From an uncultured Cyclobacteriaceae bacterium (GTDB taxonomy: Bacteria > Bacteroidota > Bacteroidia > Cytophagales > Cyclobacteriaceae): a stretch of DNA of 57,041 nucleotides. Location of the stretch: assembly GCA_947492745.1 (NCBI GenBank), contig CANLOE010000036.1, positions 1 through 57,041 of the forward strand. Direction: 5' to 3'. Positions within the stretch are counted from its first letter, which is position 1. The number at the start of each line of letters is the position of its first letter. A model generated the notes under the pieces. That model saw only the letters and a list, made by a program, of their open reading frames with translations, made no database searches and was not told where the DNA came from. Shown one piece after another: positions 32,969 to 41,545 of this stretch. Position numbers and translations under genes: made by a program.

Positions 32969-35181
32969 CCAAGCTCCAGTTGGTTTTTCACTAGGTTATA
33001 ATAACTGCCTTTTTCGTAAATAAGTGTATTATGCTCTCCTTCTTCAATTACTCTTCCATCTCTTAATACAATTATTTTATCAGCATTTTTTACGGTACTT
33101 AACCTATGGGCAATGATGATTACAGTTCTATTCTTAAAAAACTCTTGTAAATTATCATGAATGATTTTCTCATTTTCAGCATCCAAAGCAGAAGTAGCCT
33201 CATCAAGAATAATTATTTTGGGGTTTTTATACATAGCTCTGGCAATAAGGATACGCTGCATTTGTCCTTTACTCAATCCTAATCCATTCTCCCCTATTTT
33301 TGTAAGCTCTTTTTGAGGCAATTTATCTATAAACTCATAGCTATTGGATAAGAAAACCGCTTTGTCAAATTGTTCTTTATCAAATTCTCCTCCTAGTATG
33401 ATGTTATTTTTTACAGAATCTGAAAAAATGTACCCTTCTTGAAAAACAACACTTATTAAACTACGCCAGTTTTCAGGTTTAATATAATCTATATTTCGTC
33501 CTTTATATCTGATTTCTCCATCTAATAATTGATAATATTTCAAAAGAAGTTTGATAATAGTTGTTTTACCACTACCACTTGTCCCCACAATAGCAGTTAC
33601 TTTGTTGAGAGGAAATTCTATATCTAGGTTTTCAAATAACGATGGTGAATTGGGTCCTAAATAAGAATATTTGGTATTAATAAATTGTATAGAGTTATTA
33701 TGTGTGTGTTTATTGCTATGAATTTGATCGTACTCTAAAAATAATTGCTCTTCGTCCCTTTTTCGATATACATCGGAAAGTCTGTCAATACTGATAGAAG
33801 CATCTTGATAGGAGTATAGGTAAAGAATAAAGTTTTCTATTGGAAGCGTTAATTGCCCGATGATAAATGAGATACTCAATAAAGCTCCAAAGGTAAGTTC
33901 TCCTCCAATAACCAAATAGGCTACATACCCAATAATCAGTGTATTTTTTAATTGTGACAGATAATTAATTCCTGCACTTTGTTTAAGCCCCAACAGCATA
34001 TTAGCTTTATTGAGCTTGTATAAGTCTTGTTCGGTTTTTTGCCATTGTTCCGTTTTGTATTCTGTAGCATTATTGATTTTAAGATCAGAAATTCCATTTA
34101 CAATCTCATATAAAATGTTTTTGTTTTCTGTTTCTATTTCAAATCGTTTGTAATCAATATATTTCCTCTGCCCTTGAAAATGATATACCCACAAGACTGA
34201 AATCATCGAAATAATAACAAAAAAGACAAACACCGGCCACGAATAGTTGAAGAGTAAAACGGAGTAGATTATAAAAATAACTATGGAAACTAAAAATTGT
34301 AATAAGTGATTTGAAAAAAACTCTTCAATTCTGCTATGATCATCAACGCGAAGCATAATGTCAGTCGTTAGCTTACTGTCAAAAAATGACAATGGCATTA
34401 TGATCAGTTTTTTCAAAAAATCAGAAACAAGGTGAATACTTAATTTTGTATTTACATTTAGAAATATCCACCCCTGAACAAACTCTAGTAAATTGCTGCT
34501 CGTGTAAAGAACCAATTGAGCTATAAGAAGGTATACGACATATTGGATATTGCTATTGCCTATTCCTTCATCAACCATCTTCTCATTTATAAGTGGATAG
34601 AAAACGCTAATTCCAGCGACCACAAGTAATAATAAGAGCAGGAGGATGAACTTATATTTAAAGGGCCTTAAATATTTTATAAAGTACGTTACTTTATTGA
34701 AATCATCTTCATCCTTTATCTCCTCGTGGGAAAAATTTTCATTAGGTTCTAAAAGCAATGCAATTCCCTTTTGGTTTACATCTCTTTTCCAAAATGTTAA
34801 AAAGTCTTCAGGACTTAATCTCAGTTTCCCAAATCCCGGATCCGCAATAACAATTTTCCCTTTTTTTGTTATTCCTAAAAAGATAACATAGTGGTTATCT
34901 TTCCAGTGAAGAATACAGGGTTTAGGGGCTTGGTCAATTAATTCATCCAATGTTAGCTTTACGGGAACAGTATCAAAATCTATTTGATGAGCTGCATCAA
35001 TTAAATCGGCGAAATTGACACCATTTTTATTGATATGACAAAACTTCCTAAGACTATGGATATCTACTTTTTTATCATAAAACTTGGCAATCATTCTAAG
35101 ACAGGTAGGTCCACAATCCGATGATTCAAGCTGTCTGAAAAAAGGAAATTTTCTACATGACAACTTTGTATCTTCCATCAT
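32965..35181 (-). CDS. Peptidase-containing ABC exporter (C39 peptidase, PCAT type)
   Basis: A 738-aa inner-membrane transporter that cleaves a GG-type leader and exports the mature peptide. Residues 10-140 are a C39 cysteine peptidase (SSDCGPTCL with catalytic Cys23, then HYVIF and ADPGFG supplying His and Asp). Residues 165-450 are the six-helix ABC membrane domain. Residues 490-735 are the ATPase: GTSGSGKTT (Walker A), LSKGQMQRI (signature) and IIILDEATSALD (Walker B). It overlaps the SPASM gene by 29 bp and is last in the RiPP operon. Its final codons and stop come from the IS66 end, which may have removed a few C-terminal residues. Confidence 0.93.
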   Translation of the reverse strand: MMEDTKLSCRKFPFFRQLESSDCGPTCLRMIAKFYDKKVDIHSLRKFCHINKNGVNFADLIDAAHQIDFDTVPVKLTLDELIDQAPKPCILHWKDNHYVIFLGITKKGKIVIADPGFGKLRLSPEDFLTFWKRDVNQKGIALLLEPNENFSHEEIKDEDDFNKVTYFIKYLRPFKYKFILLLLLLLVVAGISVFYPLINEKMVDEGIGNSNIQYVVYLLIAQLVLYTSSNLLEFVQGWIFLNVNTKLSIHLVSDFLKKLIIMPLSFFDSKLTTDIMLRVDDHSRIEEFFSNHLLQFLVSIVIFIIYSVLLFNYSWPVFVFFVIISMISVLWVYHFQGQRKYIDYKRFEIETENKNILYEIVNGISDLKINNATEYKTEQWQKTEQDLYKLNKANMLLGLKQSAGINYLSQLKNTLIIGYVAYLVIGGELTFGALLSISFIIGQLTLPIENFILYLYSYQDASISIDRLSDVYRKRDEEQLFLEYDQIHSNKHTHNNSIQFINTKYSYLGPNSPSLFENLDIEFPLNKVTAIVGTSGSGKTTIIKLLLKYYQLLDGEIRYKGRNIDYIKPENWRSLISVVFQEGYIFSDSVKNNIILGGEFDKEQFDKAVFLSNSYEFIDKLPQKELTKIGENGLGLSKGQMQRILIARAMYKNPKIIILDEATSALDAENEKIIHDNLQEFFKNRTVIIIAHRLSTVKNADKIIVLRDGRVIEEGEHNTLIYEKGSYYNLVKNQLELG

Positions 35182-36130
35182 TTATTTTTTCCAAATCATT
35201 TGTGATTATGTAGTTGTATCGTAGTTCGCTGTCCTGAATGTCAATAATCTGATCATGCGTAACATACCAAAATTCTTGAAAATCTTCCGTTGAAACGATG
35301 TCCTTGATTGGATAATCATTTACATTTCCAAATACGGCTTTATTTTTAATGCAATTTTTTATTTGTCCCCTTACATCAATGGAAACCTTTTTGTTGTAAT
35401 ATGGGTTATGCTTTTGGCATTCATAATAGTAGTCAATGTTATTGACTAGAAATTTTTTATCAATATTAGCATTGGTAATTTCTTCAAGTGTTTGAGTGAT
35501 AAAAAAAGTTTGTTGATTGTCCTTCTCAATAGATTTGTTTATTTCACAATCAAAAAAAATAATGCACTCAACAATAGGAAAAGATTTTATTAGGTCTATA
35601 ATTTTACGAGATAACTCCTTAGATGTATATGGCATATACACTCTTAGTCCTCTTAAAACGGAATGTGAACTATACTTCAATATGTCTTCAAGTTTGGAAA
35701 TATGTTTTTCCTGAAAATAAGTAAACCGAAATTCTAAAAATTTAACCAAGAGATTGTCTAGTTGATGTAAAATATCCTGTAAGTTATAGTTATCAAAGCC
35801 ATATTCAACGACTGCATTATTGATAAATTCAGGGCTTGTCCAGTATTCTTCAATCTGTACAAAACAGTCTTTTGATTGCGTATAGAAAACGAAACCTTCT
35901 TTTGATAGGAATGTGACGTATGAATTAAAGATTTCAATATCTTCTTTAAAATAGTCTTTCACTTTATAGAAGGGTTGTTCTTGAAGCATAGTAATTACCT
36001 CTCCCATTTCGTGGGGAATAAATTTGATTTTCTCTTTTTGAAAATCACAGATAATACTCTTTTCAGTCCCTTTAACAACTTTACAAAAACTGAATAATAG
36101 TAAGTAGTTATCTTTAGATTGTGTCACCAA
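35153..36130 (-). CDS. gwsS: Grasp-with-spasm system SPASM-type maturase with lost cysteines
   Basis: A 325-aa protein that fits the SPASM-type partner of the grasp-with-spasm system by position, length and general layout (SFCKVVKGTEKSIICDF start; VSIDVRGQIKNCIKNKAVFG and IKDIVSTEDFQEFWYVTHDQI near the end). In the family as I remember it, the following segment is a cysteine cluster of the type VCKDCEFRYxCTDCR. Here it reads IDIQDSELRYNYIITND, keeping E, R and Y but none of the cysteines, and the usual extension with CGYNP is absent. Iron-sulfur binding at that site is therefore unlikely. It may be a structural or scaffold partner of the ATP-grasp enzyme, or a decaying one. Confidence 0.75.
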   Translation of the reverse strand: MVTQSKDNYLLLFSFCKVVKGTEKSIICDFQKEKIKFIPHEMGEVITMLQEQPFYKVKDYFKEDIEIFNSYVTFLSKEGFVFYTQSKDCFVQIEEYWTSPEFINNAVVEYGFDNYNLQDILHQLDNLLVKFLEFRFTYFQEKHISKLEDILKYSSHSVLRGLRVYMPYTSKELSRKIIDLIKSFPIVECIIFFDCEINKSIEKDNQQTFFITQTLEEITNANIDKKFLVNNIDYYYECQKHNPYYNKKVSIDVRGQIKNCIKNKAVFGNVNDYPIKDIVSTEDFQEFWYVTHDQIIDIQDSELRYNYIITNDLEKINDGRYKVVM

Positions 36131-36320
36131 TTAAAAAATTTGAAATGGGTTTATGTGAATTAAATACCATGTACTTTTTACTGAAATGCTTTTGACTTGT
36201 ACTATACATACTTCTAACATATAGTTCGTTTACATTCTTAGTTTCTTCAACTTCCATTTTTCGATATGTCAACGGAAGATAAACTAACTCTTCTTCCGTA
36301 AATACTGTTTTTTTTTTCAT
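36114..36320 (-). CDS. Small ORF overlapping both maturase genes
   Basis: A 68-aa frame (MKKKTVFTEEELVYLPLTYR to NFLIGDTI) that overlaps the ATP-grasp gene by 74 bp and the SPASM gene by 17 bp. An internal ATG at 36257 would reduce the first overlap to 11 bp and give 47 aa. The sequence is more protein-like than the tail of the ATP-grasp frame it overlaps. It fills the only gap in the maturation operon, so it may be a small accessory peptide. No family known to me. Confidence 0.5.
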   Translation of the reverse strand: MKKKTVFTEEELVYLPLTYRKMEVEETKNVNELYVRSMYSTSQKHFSKKYMVFNSHKPISNFLIGDTI

Positions 36321-37287
36321 CTTTTATATTATGTTTTATGAGCCATTTTGCTATTTTTTCTTCTAAATTGTAATTACACCTGTAACCTGGAGCACTATAT
36401 TGACCTACTGGATTGATTTCCAACATAATGTACTCGCCTCTTTTGGTTTTCATGATATCTAAAGATCCAGTATTAAGGTTTATGGACCTCATAAACGCGT
36501 CCAATAACGTTTCATATTCTTCGGGCAGCTTATATGGAATCCAATTGATATTTTCCGATTCGTAATTGAGTTTTACATCTACAACATCATTTTCTTGTTC
36601 TGTAATGATAATAGCAGTTGCATAAAATGATCCATCTAAATAAAATACACGAATTTCAAATTCGGCATCAATACATTCCTGAAATAGGGTTAATACAAAG
36701 CGTTCAGGCAACATTTTCAAATCACCTTTTTTAAGCTTTTGTGTGTAAATACAGTACGTATAGTCGGCATCAATAAAATATGAACTGTGCCGAATAGGTT
36801 TGGTAATTAAATCAGAAGCAACGGTGTTTTGAAAATCCACAACATCTGCTTTGTTGTTGGTGATAATACTTTTGGGTGTTTGAAGGTTAAACTGCTCTGC
36901 TAAAAAGGTAATTTCAGGCTTTTCCAATCGTAGGCCATCATTGTGAGGCATCCACTTTTTGAGAGCTAATATTTTCTTTAGATAAGAAATAGTTACATCT
37001 ACTTCATTTTTAAGTTCGAAGAGTGCTTGTTCTATATGCTTTGTTTTTGGAAGATTTACTATTAATTTTTCTTCAAATCTTCTGTACCAAATCACATTTA
37101 TTTCATCTGTAACATCTCTTTCTTCTACATAAATCCGCCCCTTATTAACATCAATCTTAAAACGAGTTTGCGTTTGTAAAAGGTCTTGGATAGTTACTTT
37201 CACAAAGTCTGCATTATAATACAAAAGCCAATCTATAACAGGATCTGTGCCTTGCTCATAATAATCGAATGACAATACTAAAATCAC
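36247..37287 (-). CDS. gwsG: Grasp-with-spasm ATP-grasp peptide maturase
   Basis: A 346-aa ATP-grasp ligase expected to install ATP-dependent ester or amide cross-links between side chains of the precursor core (graspetide-type chemistry). It starts MILVLSFDYYEQGTDPVIDW, has the central nucleotide-binding strands (FEIRVFYLDGSFYATAII) and the metal-binding acidic set GSLDIMKT ... MLEINPVGQY typical of the fold. The last 25 residues (KKNSIYGRRVSLSSVD) are basic and overlap the next small ORF. It begins 3 bp after the stop of precursor 1, indicating coupled expression. Confidence 0.88.
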   Translation of the reverse strand: MILVLSFDYYEQGTDPVIDWLLYYNADFVKVTIQDLLQTQTRFKIDVNKGRIYVEERDVTDEINVIWYRRFEEKLIVNLPKTKHIEQALFELKNEVDVTISYLKKILALKKWMPHNDGLRLEKPEITFLAEQFNLQTPKSIITNNKADVVDFQNTVASDLITKPIRHSSYFIDADYTYCIYTQKLKKGDLKMLPERFVLTLFQECIDAEFEIRVFYLDGSFYATAIIITEQENDVVDVKLNYESENINWIPYKLPEEYETLLDAFMRSINLNTGSLDIMKTKRGEYIMLEINPVGQYSAPGYRCNYNLEEKIAKWLIKHNIKDEKKNSIYGRRVSLSSVDISKNGS

Positions 37288-37290
37288 AAA

Positions 37291-37494
37291 TTAAATTTTA
37301 AAGGTGTCATTTTTTAGGGTGTCCGTGATATCAGAATTACACTTTCTACGAGCTTTTCGATCATCTCTATTTTTTTTACTTTTTGCTCTTTGCTCTTGAC
37401 GTTTTTTCTTTTTTTCCGGGTCGATTTGACCTCCTACAATAAAATAGGTTTCATCTTTTGAGAGCTTCTCAAGTTTTACTAATCTGATTTTCAT
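37291..37494 (-). CDS. gwsA: RiPP precursor peptide 1 (GG leader)
   Basis: A 67-aa precursor. The leader MKIRLVKLEKLSKDETYFIV ends in GG, the site for the C39 exporter peptidase, like the leaders of the two other precursors. The predicted core (QIDPEKKKKRQEQRAKSKKN onward) is very basic and contains SKKNRDD, CNSDIT and a closing DTLKNDTF, giving many Lys/Ser/Thr nucleophiles and Asp/Glu acceptors for ATP-grasp cross-linking. It directly precedes the maturase gene by 3 bp. Which residues are modified cannot be told from sequence. Confidence 0.85.
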   Translation of the reverse strand: MKIRLVKLEKLSKDETYFIVGGQIDPEKKKKRQEQRAKSKKNRDDRKARRKCNSDITDTLKNDTFKI

Positions 37495-37990
37495 AATATT
37501 TGTTTTTGAAATTTATTACTAACTCGACGAGTATTGATAGATGTTTTAAACTTAAATTATTTGATTTTGTTTGACTTGAAAAATGTTTTTTATAACCCCA
37601 TTGGGTTAATAAATATCTAGATTATAGGTAAATATGCTTGTTGTTCAAATTGTTCTAAGGTTCTCCGCGTTTTTTAGAGGTGTAATATCGTGTAATACTC
37701 CCCACTAGCTTATCTACGTCCGATTGATCCTAAGCTTCTTCAAAAGCTCTTCCTGAATGTGTTTATCTTATCCATGATACTACAATTTAAGGGTTTTGCT
37801 TTTCATGCGGCACAGATATTTTCCCGCTGTTAAATGACTGTGTTAAAGACTGTACATGAAACGCTCCTCAATTTAGCGTAGCGTTGAACAAATACGATTT
37901 TGTTGAAATACAAAATTTTGGACACTACCTTAATACCAAAAATCAAATTATTTAATTTCACTTAATGAGCTAATAATTTTTTTTACTTTT
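37495..37990. other. Spacer between precursor genes 1 and 2
   Basis: 496 bp of AT-rich DNA with no credible open frame on either strand. It probably holds the promoter for precursor 1 and the maturation genes, read on the reverse strand; I cannot place the elements. Confidence 0.4.
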
Positions 37991-38179
37991 TTAGTATGCA
38001 AGAATAAATGCCGGTTCGTCTTGTTTCTTGCTATAGCCACCTGTATCATGCTTTTTACTATCTTTACTGGTTGAGTCTTCCCAACATACAGTACCATTCC
38101 TAGTCAAAGAGCCTCCAACTATGAAATTTAGTTCTTGACTATTCAATACTTCTAAAGTATCTAATGATTTCAGTTTCAT
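37991..38179 (-). CDS. gwsA: RiPP precursor peptide 2 (GG leader)
   Basis: A 62-aa precursor whose leader MKLKSLDTLEVLNSQELNFI ends in VGG, closely matching the third precursor. The core after GG (SLTRNGTVCWEDSTSKDSKK and on) contains SKKHD and SKKQD, two copies of an S-(K/R)-K-(H/Q)-D unit also seen twice in precursor 3. Such spaced Ser/Lys and Asp pairs suit intramolecular ester or amide rings. It is 497 bp upstream of precursor 1 in the same orientation. Confidence 0.85.
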   Translation of the reverse strand: MKLKSLDTLEVLNSQELNFIVGGSLTRNGTVCWEDSTSKDSKKHDTGGYSKKQDEPAFILAY

Positions 38180-38239
38180 TTTTTTGATCTAATGATTTTA
38201 TTTAAACTATTACCAGCTAGAAGCTGATAGATTTGTAGA

Positions 38240-38254
38240 CCGACTGTAAGTCGG
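38240..38254 (-). mobile_element. IS200-type right-end hairpin
   Basis: CCGACT/AGTCGG around the loop GTA, 8 bp beyond the 3' end of the IS200-type transposase relic (which reads on the reverse strand). Subterminal hairpins of this kind are the recognition sites of IS200/IS605 transposases. Confidence 0.55.
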
Positions 38255-38262
38255 CTAAAGAG

Positions 38263-38460
38263 TTATGGACTGCCAATTTCAAAATTACAATTCTCACGTT
38301 CTATATCCTGCTTCTTTAAGTATTCTATGATTAATTCGTCTGTAACATTACCTGAACTGGCAACAAAACAGCCCCGCATCCATATTTCACGACTCATCAT
38401 CTTTTTATGGTATTTGGTTTTCCAAACCAAATGTAATCTGATGTCATACAACCTGTGGGA
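38263..38460 (-). pseudogene. IS200-type transposase (TnpA) with internal deletion
   Basis: The reading SHRLYDIRLHLVWKTKYHKK matches the extreme N-terminus of IS200/IS605 Y1 transposases. It is joined directly to IWMRGCFVASSGNVTDELI and EYLKKQ, which is the C-terminal part including the helix next to the catalytic Tyr. About 70 middle residues, with the HUH metal site, are missing, and an in-frame TGA lies just before the N-terminal segment. Only a TTG could start it. Hairpins at 38514 and 38240 mark the former element ends. Inactive. Confidence 0.8.
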
Positions 38461-38513
38461 GGTCTTTCAATAGTGATGCATCCTAAAAAGATAACAAATC
38501 AGTCTAACTGAAG

Positions 38514-38529
38514 TCTTCGCCTAAAGACG
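38514..38529 (-). mobile_element. IS200-type left-end hairpin
   Basis: GTCTT/AAGAC stem with loop CGCCTA, followed by GAGGGATTTTTCCC, upstream of the transposase relic on its coding strand. The arrangement matches the left end of an IS200-like element. Confidence 0.5.
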
Positions 38530-38619
38530 AGGGATTTTTCCCATTCTCCGATGGGGACTTTAAATAGGTCGGAGAACAGTTACTATGACCAGTGACTGCC
38601 TCCTACCTTTTAACAATTA

Positions 38620-38757
38620 TTAACTGATAATAGAAGCATCGAAATCATCATGTTTTTTAGAATCCTGTTTTCTTGAGTCAGCAGCTAGACCGCCACCTAT
38701 CATTGAGACAGTTTCATTGTTCAAAACTTCAAATTTGTTTAATGATTTTAATTTCAT
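38620..38757 (-). CDS. gwsA: RiPP precursor peptide 3 (GG leader, 45 aa)
   Basis: A 45-aa precursor found by its similarity to precursor 2: MKLKSLNKFEVLNNETVSMI, then GGG, against MKLKSLDTLEVLNSQELNFI-VGG. The core, LAADSRKQDSKKHDDFDASI, holds SRKQD and SKKHD, the same repeated unit as precursor 2, in the opposite order. ATG at 38757, TAA at 38620. It is the first precursor of the reverse-strand operon, 143 bp after the receptor-like gene and separated from precursor 2 by the IS200 relic. Confidence 0.85.
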   Translation of the reverse strand: MKLKSLNKFEVLNNETVSMIGGGLAADSRKQDSKKHDDFDASIIS

Positions 38758-38899
38758 TTTGTTAAATTTATTCATGTTAAATCATAAGTTTAAAGTCATT
38801 GATTGTTTGTGGACTGTGCTTGCAAGCCTATTTATAGGTGTCTTTTTTACTAATGGTCATTTAACGTAAAATCAACACCCATAAAAATTCTTAGATTAT

Positions 38900-41293
38900 T
38901 TAATTTGCCCTTTGCCTTTCTTCTTCATTACTGAATCTCTTTTGCTTACTTCTAAGATTATCATTGCCAAATCTGTAAACTACAGTTAGCCTTAACCTCC
39001 TACTATCATAATAGTTCCTATATTCTTGCCTTATTTGATTTATTACACTTTTGATTGTGTTTTCATTTGTTCTAAAAATGTCTGTTGCTATTAAACTAAT
39101 TTGGAATTGTTTTTTTGAGAAGAGCCATTTTAGCCCCAAATCCATTGCATAGCTTTCAGTAATGATATCTATACCACTCACTCCGGGTGCGGAATACCAA
39201 AAGTTCAACTCACCCAAAAGCGTTTTTTCTTTATTAAACAGTAATGAATTGTCAATAGAAAAGTAAAAATTAATCCCATCTTGCTCTTCAATTGTATTTG
39301 GGATTTCAGACTTTATCTTTGTATAATCAATATCATATTGCAAATAAGTTTCTAACCAATCAAATGAACCTAAAGTGTACGATTGTGACAAGCCAAGCGT
39401 ATACTCATTTAAAAAATTTCTTCTAACAGTTGCCTGTACGTTTGTTTCTGGGTTCGCAAAGGTGACTTGGTCACTACCATCATCGATTATAGATACATAC
39501 AGAGAAGTATTTAAGTTATTTTTATATAGATGCAATATTTCAAGGTTGTCAATGAAAAATGGTTGGAGGAAAGGATTTCCTTCGGTGTAGGAAAATGGGT
39601 TTGAAAACCAGCGGAAAGGATTCAAATCCGAATAGCTTGGACGATTAATCCTTTTACCGTAATCAATGGACCATGAATTGTCGTCATCTGGATTATAGGT
39701 AATGTATGCTGTAGGAAAAAGTTTTTGATAATTGTTGTTATTTACCTGATACAAAGTAATTGAATTGCCTTCTGTCTGTGTGGATTCCAAACGAAAACCG
39801 ATTTTAAAATCCCACTTTTTTATAGATTTACTGGCACTTGCATATAGTGCTTGAATACTTTCCCTATATTCAAAGATATTAGATTGATTGGAATCTGTAA
39901 TGAATTCGTTATTTTCATAATTAAATGCACCTACATCACTATCGTTTTTTATAAAAGAAATTTTTCCACCAAATTCTAGATTTGTAAACTTTGTAGGCCA
40001 CACAAGGTTTAAACCAGAAGTGAATGACCTTATATTTTGTTTGGAAGTATTTCTAAATATATCTATAGAACCCTCTACCAGACTCTTATTAGGTAAAAAT
40101 GTCTCTGTATTATTAATCCTATCAAAATTACTATTGTAATCAAAGTAGTCTACATCAATTGTCATTGACCTGCCTATGGTATCGAAGGCGGTTTTTAGAT
40201 GTCCATTAATAGAATGATGATATGTTTTTCGTTTAGAATCTGCATTTGTCAATAAAAGCGAGTCTGGAGAATCCGAGTTATTGATAATATTGGTATCTGT
40301 TCTTTCTCTAATATCAGGCGCGCCGGTTGCACCTAGATATTGAACACCTATGGAAGTTTTATCGCTTATATCGTAATCAATTCCCACTCTCCCCGAAACA
40401 AGCTTTGTAAAATATCTGATCTTAGAATCGGCATCCCACTTTAGGGCAGGAAAAAATATATTATTTGTCTCGGTTACTTCTACAGACCCGTCCCCACTAT
40501 TTAAATTACCAAACAATGACCACCTATTCTTTTGATAAGTGATGCCGCCTCCCAAATATCCCGTTGGATAGGTAGCTTGTCGATATGTGGTTCTGATATT
40601 ACCCCCAAAGTAATCCTTTTTCATTTTCTTGAGGACTATATTTATCAAACCACTATTCCCTTCTGCTTCATATCGAGCGGGCGGGTTGGTTATTACTTCT
40701 ATTTTAGAAATATCTTCTGAACTTAATGATCGCAGATAATTAGACAAGTCTTCACCAACCAGGGGGGAAAGCCTGTTATTTATAAGAACCCTAACAGAAC
40801 TCTTACCTATTAAACTTATATTATCACTATCAACTCTGACACCAGGGGTTTTTTGTAAGATGTCAATGGCATCTCCACCAGATGCCACAACACTATTTTC
40901 TACATTAAACACCAGTCTATCGACCTTTCTTTCTATTTTAGGTTTTGTTGAACTGATTACAACTTCGTCCAATTCGTTATTACTTTCTAATAAAGTGATT
41001 ATCCCTAAATCAATATTTTTTATCTGCGAAATCTCTTTTCTCCAATCGTTGAAACCTATAAAACTAATCACTATAGTAAATGATTCTCCAGAGTTTGTAG
41101 AAATTTCAAATTCACCGCCTTCATTTGTAATGACACCATCAATTAATTCACTATCACTGTCAAGTACGACTACATTGGCAAACGATATCGGTTTGCTTTG
41201 ACCATCTTCTACAATTCCCTTTATGGATACTTGCGCGAATGTTGATAATTGAATCGACATAAACAACGTGCACAGAATTTGTTTTAAAAACAT
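38900..41293 (-). CDS. TonB-dependent-receptor-like outer-membrane barrel protein of the RiPP island
   Basis: A 797-aa outer-membrane protein. It has a signal peptide (LKQILCTLFMSIQLSTFAQ), then a carboxypeptidase-regulatory-like beta domain (about 23-105: VSIKGIVEDGQSKPISFANV), a TonB-type plug (about 130-220: SGGDAIDILQKTPGVRVD, IEVITNPPARYEAEGNSGLI) and a long C-terminal barrel ending RRLRLTVVYRFGN, typical of the outer membrane protein beta-barrel (OMP_b-brl_3) receptors. It heads the reverse-strand operon and shares the island's AT-rich composition, so it may take up, export or sense the mature peptide; this is inference from linkage. Confidence 0.88.
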   Translation of the reverse strand: MFLKQILCTLFMSIQLSTFAQVSIKGIVEDGQSKPISFANVVVLDSDSELIDGVITNEGGEFEISTNSGESFTIVISFIGFNDWRKEISQIKNIDLGIITLLESNNELDEVVISSTKPKIERKVDRLVFNVENSVVASGGDAIDILQKTPGVRVDSDNISLIGKSSVRVLINNRLSPLVGEDLSNYLRSLSSEDISKIEVITNPPARYEAEGNSGLINIVLKKMKKDYFGGNIRTTYRQATYPTGYLGGGITYQKNRWSLFGNLNSGDGSVEVTETNNIFFPALKWDADSKIRYFTKLVSGRVGIDYDISDKTSIGVQYLGATGAPDIRERTDTNIINNSDSPDSLLLTNADSKRKTYHHSINGHLKTAFDTIGRSMTIDVDYFDYNSNFDRINNTETFLPNKSLVEGSIDIFRNTSKQNIRSFTSGLNLVWPTKFTNLEFGGKISFIKNDSDVGAFNYENNEFITDSNQSNIFEYRESIQALYASASKSIKKWDFKIGFRLESTQTEGNSITLYQVNNNNYQKLFPTAYITYNPDDDNSWSIDYGKRINRPSYSDLNPFRWFSNPFSYTEGNPFLQPFFIDNLEILHLYKNNLNTSLYVSIIDDGSDQVTFANPETNVQATVRRNFLNEYTLGLSQSYTLGSFDWLETYLQYDIDYTKIKSEIPNTIEEQDGINFYFSIDNSLLFNKEKTLLGELNFWYSAPGVSGIDIITESYAMDLGLKWLFSKKQFQISLIATDIFRTNENTIKSVINQIRQEYRNYYDSRRLRLTVVYRFGNDNLRSKQKRFSNEEERQRAN

Positions 41294-41479
41294 AAAGAAT
41301 AATTTTCACCTGTGTCAAATCTATCCGATAATTATAATTTCCACAATATTATGTAACTTTTATTATAAAAAAGAAAATTAAAATTGTGAATTTTAATGGC
41401 TAATCAAATCATAAGAATCTGCATTTATGTTGCTTATCGTAATGTAGTTGAAATACCTTGAAAATGCAGTTGATGTAAG
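41294..41479 (-). promoter_or_regulatory. Upstream region of the RiPP operon
   Basis: 186 bp of very AT-rich DNA between the receptor start and the inner end of the right IS66 remnant. It is the only upstream space for the operon promoter; no element can be assigned with confidence. Confidence 0.35.
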
Positions 41480-41489
41480 TAAGCATCCG
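41480..41489 (+). mobile_element. IS66 left terminal inverted repeat
   Basis: GTAAGCATCC, differing at one base from the complement of the right-end repeat at 32959-32968. It opens the right-hand IS66 remnant, 56 bp before its tnpA start. Confidence 0.7.
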
Positions 41490-41545
41490 TTCAAGCATAC
41501 CTTGAATCGATTATTGTGGGTAGATACCTTTGTTTTAAAAAAAAG

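Noticed and set aside
38820-38850. Intrinsic terminator CCTAT-TT-ATAGG with T run
   Set aside because: The short 5-bp stem and T tract face the plus strand, where no gene is transcribed; probably chance in AT-rich DNA.
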